Positions 44,876-53,898 are shown, counted from the stretch's first letter. The stretch: 64,000 bases of DNA from Burkholderia pyrrocinia (GCF_003330765.1 NZ_CP024902.1:1984001-2048000), one strand, 5' to 3'. A program made the numbers and translations. The notes: generated by a model not told the origin, from the letters alone.

Positions 44876-44906
44876 TTGACCCTCACGTAGCGTAACGTTC
44901 GAGACT
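44876..44906 (+). promoter_or_regulatory. MerR-type promoter with 19-bp spacer
   Basis: TTGACC (44876-44881) and GAGACT (44901-44906) are separated by 19 bp that contain CTCACGTAGCGTAACG, an imperfect inverted repeat of the kind bound by TipA/SkgA-like MerR proteins. MerR regulators act on over-long spacers like this one. It precedes the MerR gene by about 29 bp and suggests autoregulation. Confidence 0.55.
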
Positions 44907-44934
44907 CCAGTGTGCGTACCGAACGGAGGAACGA

Positions 44935-45963
44935 ATGCGACTGAAAGTGGGAGAACTGGCGAAACGCAGCGGGCTGACCGTCCGCACGCTTCATCACTAT
45001 CACGCGATCGGTCTGCTGACGCCTTCGGCGCGCGCCGACAACGGCTACCGGCTGTACGACCGCAACGACATCGCCCGGCTTCACCAGATCCAGGCCCTGC
45101 GTCGCTTCGGACTGTCGCTCGCCGAAATCGGCGACTACCTGAACCAGCCCGGCACCCCGCTCGTCGATCTCGTCGCGAAACAGATCGCGCTGCTCGACCG
45201 TCAGCTCGCGCAAACCGCGCAGCTACGCGAGCGGCTCGTGCATCTGCATGCGCAGCTCGCCGAGGGCACGGAGCCGGAACTGGCCGATTGGCTTACCACA
45301 CTGGAGTTGATGACCGTGTACGACAAATATTTCTCAGAGGAAGAACTCGCGCGCATGCCGATGTACCGCAAGAGCCAGACGGGCGACGCGGAATGGATCG
45401 CGCTCGTCGGCGACGTGCGCGCACTGCACGACGCGGGCGTGCCGCCCGAGGACGAGCGCGTGCGAGCGCTCGCCGACCGCTGGATGGCGCTGCTCGTGCG
45501 CGACACGAACAACGACCCGCGGCTGCTGGCGAAGCTGAACCTGATGCACGAGCGCGAGCCGTCGATGCAGGCGCAGATCGGCGTTACGACCGCGTTGCGC
45601 GACTATGTGCTGCAAGCCGTTGCCGAAACGAAGATGCGGATCTTCGAGAAGTATCTGGAGCCGGACGAGATCCGTTTCATGCGAGCGCACTACGGCGAGC
45701 GCGCGATGGAGTGGCCGCAGTTGATGGCCGACGTACGCGATGCAGTCGAGGCCGGCAAGCGTCCCGAGTCGCCGGAAGGCCTCGCACTCGCGCAACGCTG
45801 GCTCGACCTGTTCCGCGGCTATGCGGGCGACGATCCGGCCACGCATGCGAAATTCCGCAAGGCGATGACGACCGAGCCGGTGCTGACGAAGGACGCATGG
45901 ATCGACGACACGCTGCTCGGTTTCATGCGCGAGGCGATGGCGCGGCTTGCGCCTGCGCACTGA
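44935..45963 (+). CDS. MerR-family regulator with TipAS-like C-terminal domain
   Basis: 342 residues. MerR DNA-binding head (LKVGELAKRSGLTVRTLHHY, residues 3-22) and coiled coil, followed by a TipAS-like domain (YDKYFSEEELARMP near 123, a second related block near 207-300). TipA-like proteins bind drugs and change promoter geometry. ATG 44935 has GGAGG upstream. It follows the RND operon on the same strand with about 120 bp between, so it may also influence that pump, although it has its own promoter. Confidence 0.9.
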   Translation: MRLKVGELAKRSGLTVRTLHHYHAIGLLTPSARADNGYRLYDRNDIARLHQIQALRRFGLSLAEIGDYLNQPGTPLVDLVAKQIALLDRQLAQTAQLRERLVHLHAQLAEGTEPELADWLTTLELMTVYDKYFSEEELARMPMYRKSQTGDAEWIALVGDVRALHDAGVPPEDERVRALADRWMALLVRDTNNDPRLLAKLNLMHEREPSMQAQIGVTTALRDYVLQAVAETKMRIFEKYLEPDEIRFMRAHYGERAMEWPQLMADVRDAVEAGKRPESPEGLALAQRWLDLFRGYAGDDPATHAKFRKAMTTEPVLTKDAWIDDTLLGFMREAMARLAPAH

Positions 45964-46120
45964 TCGAATCGAGCGCGCGCGGTCCGTGTGCAGGCAGCAT
46001 GCCACCTGCCACGGGCCGCGCGCCCACCGCATCAGTCCACGTGCAATCGGCGGCCTGTGCCGGGTGGGTCAGCGCAGCAGCTGCGAGCAACAGGCAAGGC
46101 GGAAGGAAGCGACTCTTCAT
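45923..46120 (-). CDS. Possible small secreted protein overlapping the MerR gene end
   Basis: 65 residues. A plausible signal peptide (MKSRFLPPCLLLAAAALTHP, cut after AQA) is followed by a short mature part (DCTWTDAVGARPVAGG). The last 41 bp overlap the MerR gene on the other strand. GGAAGG sits upstream on the minus strand of the ATG at 46120. No family recognised. Could be a real short gene or chance; kept at low confidence. Confidence 0.3.
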   Translation of the reverse strand: MKSRFLPPCLLLAAAALTHPAQAADCTWTDAVGARPVAGGMLPAHGPRALDSISAQAQAAPSPRA

Positions 46121-46197
46121 CGGCGACGGGGTTGGGACCGAACGCGCCATTATCGGCAATGCCGCCTGCCGCTGCCAGCCGCGCGCAACGCGCCCGC

Positions 46198-47580
46198 TTA
46201 CCGGTCGCGCACGCCGAGCCCGAGCGCCTTCATCCGCCGGTACAACGTCCGCTCGCTCATCCCGACCTGCTCGGCGAGCGCCTTGCGCGTGCCGTCGAAC
46301 GTGCGCGCCATGCGCACGAGCTCCGCGTCCGACACGCCGCGCGCCTCCGCCGCACGGTCCTGCGGCGCCGCCGATGCGGCGACCAGCTCGGCCGGCAGGT
46401 GCTCGACCCGGATCGTCCCGTCATCCGCGAACAGGCACGCGCGTTCGAGCACGTTGCGCAGCTCGCGGATATTGCCCGGCCACGCATACGCATCGAGGCA
46501 CGCACGCGCGCGTTCTGTCAGCACGAACGGCCGCGCGCGCGCATCGCCCGCGTTGGCGCGCGCGTTCGCGATCCGCCGCAGGATCGATTCGGCCAGCAGC
46601 GCGACGTCGCCGCGCCGTTCGCGCAGCGCCGGCAACGGAATCGGAAACGCGTTGATCCGGTAGTAGAGGTCCTGCCGGAACCGGCCGTCGTCGATCATCT
46701 CGCGCAACGGCTTGTGCGTCGCCGCGACGAGCCGGAAATCCGCGCGCAGCGCTTCGACGCCGCCAACGCGCCGGAACGTGCCCGATTCGATCAGCCGCAG
46801 CAGCTTCACCTGCATCGGCAGCGGCACGTCGCCGATCTCGTCGAGAAACAGCGTGCCGCCCTGCGCGGTCTCCACGAGGCCCGGCTTGCGCTGGTTCGCG
46901 CCCGTGAACGCGCCTTTCTCGTAACCGAACAGTTCGCTCTCGAACAGCGTCTCGGCGATCCCCGAGCAATCGACGACGACGAACGGCCCCATCGCGCGGT
47001 CGCTCGCCTCGTGCAGCGCTCGCGCGAACAGTTCCTTGCCGGTGCCCGATTCGCCGAGCAGCAGCACGGGCAGCGTCGACGGCGCGACGCGCTGCAGCGC
47101 GCCGAGCGCCGCGTTGAACGCGTCGGCACCGCCGACGAGCCCTTCCGCGCTCGGCTGCGCGGACGCGCTGCGCACCGTCGTCAGCCGCTCGACGTACGCG
47201 ATCACGTTGCCGTCCGCATCGAAGATCGGCCGCAGCTCGACGTCGACATGCTCGGGGCCGCGCGGCGTGTGGTGGATGTGCAGCACGCGGTTCAGCCCGC
47301 GCGATTCGAGCGCCTGCTTCATCGGGCAATGCTCGCCGGCCTGGTCGCACGGCACGTCATAGTGATGCGAGACCTGGAAGCAGTGCCGGCCCACGTGCTC
47401 GACGCCCGCCACGCCGAACTGGCGCCGGTACGCATCGTTCGCCGCGAGGATGCGGTAGTCGGGATCGACAACGATCATCGGCTGCGGGTCCTGCTCGAGA
47501 TATGCGACCAGCGCGCGCACGTCGGGCATGACGTCATGGTGCGGCGCGGGAACGATCGGGATGGTGTCGTGCGGATTCAT
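46198..47580 (-). CDS. fisR: FisR-like sigma-54-dependent activator of sulfide oxidation
   Basis: 460 residues: an N-terminal sensor domain, AAA+ domain (Walker A GESGTGKE near 167, GAFTGA motif in [10 protein letters not shown], Walker [11 protein letters not shown]), and a C-terminal Fis-type helix-turn-helix ([20 protein letters not shown]). The sensor has three Cys: Cys67, Cys78 and Cys85 with spacing 11 and 7, matching the sulfane-sulfur-sensing Cys trio recalled for FisR of Cupriavidus (C53, C64, C71). It is divergent from a persulfide dioxygenase/SQR operon, consistent with that role. Start at ATG 47580; the frame stays open to 47733. Confidence 0.85.
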   Translation of the reverse strand: MNPHDTIPIVPAPHHDVMPDVRALVAYLEQDPQPMIVVDPDYRILAANDAYRRQFGVAGVEHVGRHCFQVSHHYDVPCDQAGEHCPMKQALESRGLNRVLHIHHTPRGPEHVDVELRPIFDADGNVIAYVERLTTVRSASAQPSAEGLVGGADAFNAALGALQRVAPSTLPVLLLGESGTGKELFARALHEASDRAMGPFVVVDCSGIAETLFESELFGYEKGAFTGANQRKPGLVETAQGGTLFLDEIGDVPLPMQVKLLRLIESGTFRRVGGVEALRADFRLVAATHKPLREMIDDGRFRQDLYYRINAFPIPLPALRERRGDVALLAESILRRIANARANAGDARARPFVLTERARACLDAYAWPGNIRELRNVLERACLFADDGTIRVEHLPAELVAASAAPQDRAAEARGVSDAELVRMARTFDGTRKALAEQVGMSERTLYRRMKALGLGVRDR

Positions 47581-47599
47581 GCGGAGGCTCGGTGGCGAT

Positions 47600-47661
47600 T
47601 CTGCCGGACGGACTGCCAGGCTGACCGCCAATTCTGCCACGACACTGCCAGATATGGCAGT
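47600..47661. promoter_or_regulatory. Candidate enhancer (UAS) array for the FisR-like activator
   Basis: Repeated half-sites: TCTGCCG at 47600, ACTGCCA at 47612, TCTGCCA at 47633, ACTGCCA at 47644, and the inverted TGGCAGT at 47655. The last two form a perfect palindrome, ACTGCCAGATATGGCAGT. Start-to-start spacings are 12, 21, 11 and 11 bp, close to one or two helical turns. The array lies about 110-170 bp upstream of the sigma-54-like promoter, as expected for an enhancer. Confidence 0.6.
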
Positions 47662-47735
47662 CCGCATCCACGGCCGGATGCCGCCGACGCCCGCGCATGA
47701 CGGCGGCCACGCCGAAAACATGAGCCGAATCAAGT

Positions 47736-47783
47736 CCCTGGCACATCGGCCGGTGCCAGGGCGCAGGCTGGCACGCTTCTTGA
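47736..47783 (+). promoter_or_regulatory. Sigma-54-like promoter and inverted repeat upstream of the sulfide operon
   Basis: TGGCACGCTTCTTGA (47769-47783) matches the -24/-12 consensus TGGCACG-N4-TTGC, but the final C of the -12 GC pair is A here. Just upstream, CCCTGGCAC and GTGCCAGGG (47736-47744, 47753-47761) form a perfect 9-bp inverted repeat with an 8-bp spacer. Transcription would begin near 47795. Confidence 0.5.
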
Positions 47784-47830
47784 GTTAGAGATCCCGATTG
47801 CAGATGCAGAACCCGATCGAGGACACCTCC

Positions 47831-48715
47831 GTGAGCAACGCCTCCACGCTATCGGTCGAAGGCTTTTTCGACCCGGCGACCCACACCGTCAGCTATCTCC
47901 TGCTCGATACGGCGAGCCGTGCATGCGCGCTGATCGACAGCGTGCTCGACTACGACCCGAAATCCGGCCGCACACGCACCTCCAGTGCCGACCGGCTGAT
48001 CGCCCGCGTCGCCGAACTCGGTGCGACCGTGCACTGGCTACTGGAGACGCACGTGCACGCCGATCACCTGTCGGCCGCGCCGTACCTGAAGGCACAGGTC
48101 GGCGGCCGGATCGCAATCGGTTCGCACGTGCGCCGCGTGCAGCACGTGTTCGGCACGCTGTTCAACGCCGGCCCCGGTTTCGCGGAGGACGGCCGCCAGT
48201 TCGACCGGCTCGTCGACGACGGCGACACGCTCGCGCTCGGCGCGCTGACGATCCGCGCGCTGCACACGCCGGGCCACACGCCCGCCTGCATGACGTACTG
48301 CGTCGACGACGCAACGCAGCGTGCGGCTTTCGTCGGCGACACGCTGTTCATGCCCGACTACGGCACGGCCCGCTGTGACTTCCCCGGCGGCGACGCACGC
48401 ACGCTGTACCGCTCGATCGCGCGCGTGCTCGGCCTGCCGCCCGACACGCGCCTGTACCTGTGCCACGACTACCAGCCGGGCGGCCGCGACGTGCAGTTCG
48501 TGACGACCGTCGCCGAGCAGCGCCGCGCGAACGTGCATGTGAAGGACGGCGTGACCGAGGACGATTTCGTCGCGATGCGCACCGCGCGCGACGCGACGCT
48601 CGACATGCCCGTGCTGATGCTGCCGTCCGTGCAGGTCAACATGCGCGCCGGCCACCTGCCCGAGCCCGAAAACAATGGCATGCGCTACCTGAAGATCCCG
48701 CTCGACGCGATCTGA
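47831..48715 (+). CDS. pdo: Persulfide dioxygenase-like metallo-beta-lactamase-fold protein (Blh type)
   Basis: 294 residues. Iron-binding HVHADH motif (near residue 68), a second His in HTPGHT near 147, the Asp in FVGDTLFMPDYGTARCDF, and the final His in CHDYQPGGRD. The MPDYGTARCDFPGG stretch is typical of Blh/type III persulfide dioxygenases, which oxidise glutathione persulfide to sulfite. GTG at 47831 is preferred because GAGG precedes it and it follows the predicted transcription start by 36 nt; ATG 47804 is an alternative. First gene of a sulfide-oxidation operon. Confidence 0.85.
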   Translation: MSNASTLSVEGFFDPATHTVSYLLLDTASRACALIDSVLDYDPKSGRTRTSSADRLIARVAELGATVHWLLETHVHADHLSAAPYLKAQVGGRIAIGSHVRRVQHVFGTLFNAGPGFAEDGRQFDRLVDDGDTLALGALTIRALHTPGHTPACMTYCVDDATQRAAFVGDTLFMPDYGTARCDFPGGDARTLYRSIARVLGLPPDTRLYLCHDYQPGGRDVQFVTTVAEQRRANVHVKDGVTEDDFVAMRTARDATLDMPVLMLPSVQVNMRAGHLPEPENNGMRYLKIPLDAI

Positions 48716-48744
48716 GCCATGCGCCCCAACCGGAGAACCCCGAC

Positions 48745-50034
48745 ATGACCATCCGCAAGCCGACCGACGCGCTGTCGGTCCCGCCGCAGATCGCGGCAGC
48801 CGTCGACGCGCGGCACGACATCGTGATCGTCGGCGCGGGCGCGGCCGGCGTCGCGGTCGCGTCGAGCCTGCTCGCGCGCGACGCGTCGCTCGATATCGCG
48901 GTGATCGATCCGGCCGACGTCCACTACTACCAGCCGGGCTGGACGATGGTCGGCGCGGGCGTGTTCCGGCCCGACACCACCGCACGCCCCATGACCGACG
49001 TGCTGCCGCGCGGCGTGCACCGGATCCAGGCCGCCGTCGCGGGCTTCGAGCCCGACGCGCATGCGGTCGTGCTCGACGGCTGCCGCCGCATCGGTTATCG
49101 CAAGCTCGTCGTGTGTCCGGGGCTCAAGCTCGACTGGCACGCCATTGAAGGCCTCGCCGACACGCTGGGCCGCCACGGCGTCACGTCGAACTACCGCTAC
49201 GATCTCGCGCCGTACACGTGGGAACTCGTCCGCGCGTTTCGCGGCGGCAATGCGCTCTTCACGCAGCCGCCGATGCCGATCAAGTGCGCGGGCGCGCCGC
49301 AGAAAGCGATGTACCTGTCGTGCGACCGCTGGCGGCGCACGGGCAGTCTCGGCGCCGCGAACGTCGAGTTCCTGAATGCCGGCGGCGCACTGTTCGGCGT
49401 TGCCGACTACGTGCCCGCGCTGATGGAGTACGTGAAAAGCTACGACATCGCGCTGTCGTTCGGCCACAACCTCGTCGCGATCGACGGGCCCGCGCGCCGC
49501 GCGACGTTCGCGCGTGCACTGCCGGACGGCGGCAAGGAAACCGTCGTGCGTGCGTTCGACATGATCCACGTCGTGCCGCCGCAGAAGGCGCCCGACTTCG
49601 TGCGCACGAGCCCGCTCGCCGACGCGGCCGGCTGGATCGACGTCGATCCGGCGACGCTGCGGCACACGCAGTTTCCGGACATCTACGCGCTCGGCGACGC
49701 CACCAACACGACCAATGCGAAAACAGCCGCGGCTGCCCGCAAGCAGGCGCCCGTCGTCGCGCACAACCTGCTCGCATCGCTCGGCCTCACGCACGGCGAC
49801 GCCGCGTACGACGGCTACGGCTCGTGCCCGCTCACCGTCGAGCGCGGCAAGATCGTGCTCGCCGAATTCCTGTATGGCGGCAAGGTCGCGCCGACCTTCC
49901 CCGCCTGGCTGATCGACGGCAAGCGTCCGTCGCGGCTCGCGTGGCTGCTCAAGGAACGCGTACTGCCGCCGCTCTACTGGAAAGCGATGCTCAAGGGCCG
50001 CGAATGGCTCGCGAAGCCCGCGATCGCACGTTGA
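48745..50034 (+). CDS. sqr: Sulfide:quinone oxidoreductase (type II-like)
   Basis: 429 residues. FAD-binding IVIVGAGAAGVAVASSLLAR near residue 26, VVCPGLKLDW near 123, and two Cys segments (IKCAGAPQKAMYLSC near 178, GSCPLTVERGK near 363) in the places of the redox Cys pair of eukaryotic-type SQR. The C terminus carries the amphipathic membrane-binding part. Oxidises sulfide to polysulfide or persulfide, passing electrons to quinone. Together with the persulfide dioxygenase it would detoxify sulfide. Start ATG 48745 has GGAG upstream. Confidence 0.92.
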   Translation: MTIRKPTDALSVPPQIAAAVDARHDIVIVGAGAAGVAVASSLLARDASLDIAVIDPADVHYYQPGWTMVGAGVFRPDTTARPMTDVLPRGVHRIQAAVAGFEPDAHAVVLDGCRRIGYRKLVVCPGLKLDWHAIEGLADTLGRHGVTSNYRYDLAPYTWELVRAFRGGNALFTQPPMPIKCAGAPQKAMYLSCDRWRRTGSLGAANVEFLNAGGALFGVADYVPALMEYVKSYDIALSFGHNLVAIDGPARRATFARALPDGGKETVVRAFDMIHVVPPQKAPDFVRTSPLADAAGWIDVDPATLRHTQFPDIYALGDATNTTNAKTAAAARKQAPVVAHNLLASLGLTHGDAAYDGYGSCPLTVERGKIVLAEFLYGGKVAPTFPAWLIDGKRPSRLAWLLKERVLPPLYWKAMLKGREWLAKPAIAR

Positions 50035-50052
50035 ACGAGGTCCGATGACGTC

Positions 50053-50859
50053 ATGCTGATTTCCCTCATCCTGGGCGGCTTCGTCGGCGCCGTGCTCGGC
50101 CTGACCGGCGCCGGCGGCGGCATTCTCGCAGTGCCCGCGCTCGTCGTCGGCATGGGCTGGCCGATGCAGCAGGCCACGCCCGTCGCGCTCGTCGCGGTGG
50201 CGGGCAGCGCCGCGCTCGGCGCGCTCGAAGGTTTCCGCCGCGGGCTCGTGCGCTATCGCGCGGCACTGCTGATGGCCGTGGCCGGCGTGCCGCTCACGAC
50301 GTTCGGCGTGAAGCTCGCGCACGTGCTGCCGCAGCGCGTGCTGCTCGCGCTGTTCGCGCTGACGATGCTGGTGGTCGCCGGCCGCCTGCTGCACCAGGCC
50401 CTGCGCTCGCCGGCCGGCAGCGCGACCGCGTCGCCGCTGTGCGTCGGCCGCGTGAATCCCGACACGGGCCGCCTCGTCTGGTCCTGGCCCGTCGGCCTCG
50501 CGCTCGCGTCGACCGGCGCGGTGACGGGCCTGATGACCGGGCTGCTCGGCGTCGGCGGCGGTTTCGTGATCGTGCCGATGCTGCGCAAGTTCACGAACGT
50601 GTCGATGCATGGCGTGGTCGCGACGTCGCTGATGGTGATCGCACTGGTCGGCACCGGCGGCGTGTTCGCGACGGTCGTATCGGGCACGCGTGCGCCGCTC
50701 GACATGACGCTGTGGTTCGCGGTTGCGACCGCCCTCGGCATGGCCGCCGGCCGCGGCGCGTCGCGGCACCTCGCCGCGCGGCACGTGCAGGCCGGCTTCG
50801 CAGGCGTGCTCGTGTGCGTCGCGCTGGGGTTGCTCGCGAGGGCGGCGTTCGGCGCGTGA
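50053..50859 (+). CDS. TauE/SafE-family membrane exporter
   Basis: 268 residues, eight predicted helices, with the family blocks LILGGFVGAVLGLTGAGGGI (N-terminal) and TGLMTGLLGVGGGFVIVPML (centre), each ending in a Gly-rich turn. TauE/SafE proteins export sulfite, sulfoacetate or similar anions; in this operon the sulfite or thiosulfate made by sulfide oxidation is the obvious candidate. Start 18 bp after the sqr stop. Confidence 0.92.
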   Translation: MLISLILGGFVGAVLGLTGAGGGILAVPALVVGMGWPMQQATPVALVAVAGSAALGALEGFRRGLVRYRAALLMAVAGVPLTTFGVKLAHVLPQRVLLALFALTMLVVAGRLLHQALRSPAGSATASPLCVGRVNPDTGRLVWSWPVGLALASTGAVTGLMTGLLGVGGGFVIVPMLRKFTNVSMHGVVATSLMVIALVGTGGVFATVVSGTRAPLDMTLWFAVATALGMAAGRGASRHLAARHVQAGFAGVLVCVALGLLARAAFGA

Positions 50860-50900
50860 GCGGTGGCGCGACAGCGCAACCATAAACGCACCCGCAAAAC

Positions 50901-50940
50901 AAAACGCCCGGCCCGACTCGTCGTCGGCACCGGGCGTTTT
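50901..50940. terminator. Bidirectional terminator between sulfide and putrescine operons
   Basis: AAAACGCCCGG (50901-50911) and CCGGGCGTTTT (50930-50940) form a perfect 11-bp stem with an A-run on one side and a T-run on the other, so it works on both strands. It separates the TauE gene from potI. Confidence 0.85.
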
Positions 50941-50963
50941 GCATGACAGCCGCCACGCAGGCG

Positions 50964-51785
50964 TCAGGTCGCGAACGCCATCATCCGCTTGCGTTCCTGA
51001 CGCAGCATCACGAAGTTCGCGATCACGACACCGGCCGTCACCGCGACGATGAACAGCGTCGCGAGCGCGTTCATCTCCGGGTTCAGCCCGAGGCGCACGC
51101 GCGAGAACACGACGAGCGGCAGCGTCGTCGAACCGGGGCCCGACAGGAACGCCGACAGCACCAGATCGTCGATCGACAGCGTGAACGACAGCAGCCAGCC
51201 CGCGATCAGCGCCTGCGAGATCAGCGGCAGCGTGATCGTGAAGAACACCTTCAGCGGCGTCGCGCCGAGATCGAGCGCGGCTTCTTCCAGCGACGGGTTC
51301 AGCTCGCGCACGCGCGACTGCACGATGATCGCGACGTACGAGATGCACAGCATCACGTGGCCGAGCCAGATCGTGAAGACTCCGCGCTCGGCCGGCCAGC
51401 CGATCCACTTCGCCAGTTCGATGAACAGCAGCAGCAGCGAGATCCCCTGGATCACCTCGGGAATCACGAGCGGCGCGTTGATCATCCCGCTGAACAGCGC
51501 GAAGCCGCGAAAGCGCCCCATCCGCGCGAGCACGAAGCCGGCCCACGTGCCGATGAACACCGACGCGAACGCGGTCAGCACGCCGATCTTCAGCGACAGC
51601 CATGCGGCCGTCAGCAGCTCGTCGTCCTCGACGAGCGCCGAGTACCAGCGGAACGAGAAACCCGACCACACGGTAACGAGCTTCGACTCGTTGAACGAAT
51701 AGACGATCAGGCTGATGATCGGGATGTACAGGAACGCGAAGCCGGCAAACAGCGCCGCGAACTGCAGGTAACGATTCGGCTTCAT
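50964..51785 (-). CDS. potI: Putrescine ABC transporter permease PotI
   Basis: 273 residues with six or so helices. The permease EAA-like loop is EAALDLGATPLKVFFTITLP (near residue 168). Inner-membrane half of the putrescine importer; its ATG overlaps the potH stop by 4 bp (TCAT at 51782-51785). The bidirectional terminator lies just downstream. The order potF-potG-potH-potI and similar lengths fit E. coli putrescine transport. Confidence 0.93.
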   Translation of the reverse strand: MKPNRYLQFAALFAGFAFLYIPIISLIVYSFNESKLVTVWSGFSFRWYSALVEDDELLTAAWLSLKIGVLTAFASVFIGTWAGFVLARMGRFRGFALFSGMINAPLVIPEVIQGISLLLLFIELAKWIGWPAERGVFTIWLGHVMLCISYVAIIVQSRVRELNPSLEEAALDLGATPLKVFFTITLPLISQALIAGWLLSFTLSIDDLVLSAFLSGPGSTTLPLVVFSRVRLGLNPEMNALATLFIVAVTAGVVIANFVMLRQERKRMMAFAT

Positions 51786-52708
51786 CGGCGGGCCTCCTGC
51801 TCCTTCGCCTGGAAGTGCTGGAACATCGCCATCGGTACGAGCAGCAGCAACACCATCGCGCAGGTCACGGCCGACGCCATCGGCCAGTCTGCGTTATTGA
51901 AGAATTCATTCCACATCACGCGGCCGATCATCAGCGTGTTCGCGCCGCCGAGCAGCTCCGGAATCACGTACTCGCCCACCGCCGGGATGAACACGAGCAG
52001 GCAGCCCGCGATGATCCCGTTCTTCGACAGCGGCAGCGTGATCTGCACGAACGCCTTCCACGGCTTCGCGCCGAGATCGTACGCGGCTTCGAGCAGGCGC
52101 AGGTCCATCTTCACGAGGTGCGCGTAGAGCGGCATCACGAGAAACGGCAGGTACGAATACACCATCCCGATGTACACCGCGTAGTTCGTGCGGTACAGCT
52201 CGATCGGCGTATGGGTCAGGCCGATCCACATCAGGAAGTTGTTCAGCAGGCCGTTGTTCTTCAGGATGCCGATCCATGCGTACACGCGGATCAGGAACGA
52301 CGTCCAGAACGGCAGCATCACGCCCATCATCAGCAGGTTGCGGGTCGCCGGGTTCGAGCGCGCGATGTAGTACGCCATCGGATAGCCGATCAGCAGACAC
52401 AGCAGCGTCGTGATCGCGGCCACCCACACCGAGTTCACGTAGGTCGCGAAATACAGGCTGTCCGTGAACAGGAACGCATAGTGCGACAGGTTCAGCGCGA
52501 CGTGCACGACGCCGTCCGCGTACGACGCGAGCTCCGTGTACGGCGGGATGCCGAGCTGCAGCTCGGCGAAGCTGATCTTGACGACCAGCACGAACGGCAC
52601 GAGGAAGAACAGCACGAGCCACGTGAACGGCCCCGCGACGACCGCCGTGGCGCCCGTCAGGTTGAAGCGCCGCACCGGCCACTCGAGCAGGGACTTGAAC
52701 GCGCTCAT
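51782..52708 (-). CDS. potH: Putrescine ABC transporter permease PotH
   Basis: 308 residues with six or seven helices; the EAA-type loop is EAAYDLGAKPWKAFVQITLP near residue 206. Partner permease of PotI. Start at 52708 overlaps the potG stop by four bases. No unusual residues seen. Acts in the inner membrane together with the PotG ATPase. Confidence 0.93.
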   Translation of the reverse strand: MSAFKSLLEWPVRRFNLTGATAVVAGPFTWLVLFFLVPFVLVVKISFAELQLGIPPYTELASYADGVVHVALNLSHYAFLFTDSLYFATYVNSVWVAAITTLLCLLIGYPMAYYIARSNPATRNLLMMGVMLPFWTSFLIRVYAWIGILKNNGLLNNFLMWIGLTHTPIELYRTNYAVYIGMVYSYLPFLVMPLYAHLVKMDLRLLEAAYDLGAKPWKAFVQITLPLSKNGIIAGCLLVFIPAVGEYVIPELLGGANTLMIGRVMWNEFFNNADWPMASAVTCAMVLLLLVPMAMFQHFQAKEQEARR

Positions 52709-53865
52709 GAGGTCAGCACCACGCCTGCGGTCGCGCTCCAGCGCACGTAGATCTCGTCGCCGAGCGACGGCGTGTCGAGCTCGGAAATCGCGAGGCTCGA
52801 CACGTTCGCGATCACCGTCTTGCCCGCGTCGAGCTTCACGTGATACAGCGAATAGCCGCCCATGTACGCGACGTTGCTGATCTTGCCGCGCGCCCAGTTG
52901 AACGCGCCTTCGGGCGGCTTGCGCGTGAGCGCGATCCGCTCGGGGCGCACCGACACCGTGACCGGCATCCCGAGCGGGCCCGAGATCCCGTGGCTCACGT
53001 ACAGCCGGCTCGGCAGTTCCGGCGATTCGATGTACACGTGGTCGGGTTCGTCCTCGACGGTCACGCCGTCGAACAGGTTCGTCGAGCCGATGAACTCGGC
53101 CGAGAAGCGGCTGCTCGGATATTCGTACACTTCGTTCGGCGAGCCAATCTGCACGATCTGCCCTTCGCTCATCACCGCGAGGCGGTTCGCCATCGTCATC
53201 GCTTCTTCCTGGTCGTGCGTGACCATGATGCAGGTGACGCCGACCCTGTTCAGGATGTTGACGAGCTCGATCTGCGTGCGCTGGCGGATCTGCTTGTCGA
53301 GCGCGGACATCGGCTCGTCGAGCAGCAGCAGCTTCGGGCGCTTGACCAGCGAGCGCGCGAGCGCGACGCGCTGCTGCTGGCCGCCGGACAGCTGGTGCGG
53401 CTTGCGCTTCGCGTACTTGCTCATCTGCACGAGTTCGAGCACGGCGGCGACGCGTTCCTTCAGCTCGGCCTTCGGCGTGCTTTCCTGCTTGAGGCCGAAC
53501 GCGACGTTCGACTCGACCGACATGTGCGGGAACAGTGCGTACGACTGGAACATCATGTTCACGGGCCGCTTGTACGGCGGCATCTGCGCGAGGTCCTCGC
53601 CGTCGATCAGGATCTTGCCCGACGTAACCGTCTCGAGGCCCGCGAGCATCCGCAGCAACGTCGACTTGCCGCAGCCCGAGCTGCCGAGCAGCGCAAACAG
53701 CTCGCCCTGGCGCACGGTCAGGTTGACGCTGCGCACGGCTTCGGTGTCGCCGAATTTCTTGACGACGTCGACGATCTGGACAAAGTTCTCGGCGCGCGCA
53801 TTGGCGCCGGAGGAGGAAACGGAGGACGGCGCGCCCACGACCGGCGCGCCCGACTGGCTATTCAT
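52705..53865 (-). CDS. potG: Putrescine ABC transporter ATPase PotG
   Basis: 386 residues. Walker A GSSGCGKST (near 56), Q-loop, the ABC signature LSGGQQQRVALARSL near 158, Walker B LLLLDEPMSALD near 178, then a C-terminal TOBE-type domain. It powers the PotH/PotI permease pair. The start at 53865 precedes the Walker motif by about 55 residues; the N-terminal 35 or so residues are a low-complexity Ser/Gly stretch longer than in E. coli. Confidence 0.94.
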   Translation of the reverse strand: MNSQSGAPVVGAPSSVSSSGANARAENFVQIVDVVKKFGDTEAVRSVNLTVRQGELFALLGSSGCGKSTLLRMLAGLETVTSGKILIDGEDLAQMPPYKRPVNMMFQSYALFPHMSVESNVAFGLKQESTPKAELKERVAAVLELVQMSKYAKRKPHQLSGGQQQRVALARSLVKRPKLLLLDEPMSALDKQIRQRTQIELVNILNRVGVTCIMVTHDQEEAMTMANRLAVMSEGQIVQIGSPNEVYEYPSSRFSAEFIGSTNLFDGVTVEDEPDHVYIESPELPSRLYVSHGISGPLGMPVTVSVRPERIALTRKPPEGAFNWARGKISNVAYMGGYSLYHVKLDAGKTVIANVSSLAISELDTPSLGDEIYVRWSATAGVVLTS

Positions 53866-53898
53866 GATGTGCTGCTTCTCTCCTGCGTTTGACGAACA

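Noticed and set aside
48685..51669. 994-codon minus-strand frame across sqr, TauE and potI
   Set aside because: It spans three unrelated genes on both strands and a terminator; no family pattern.
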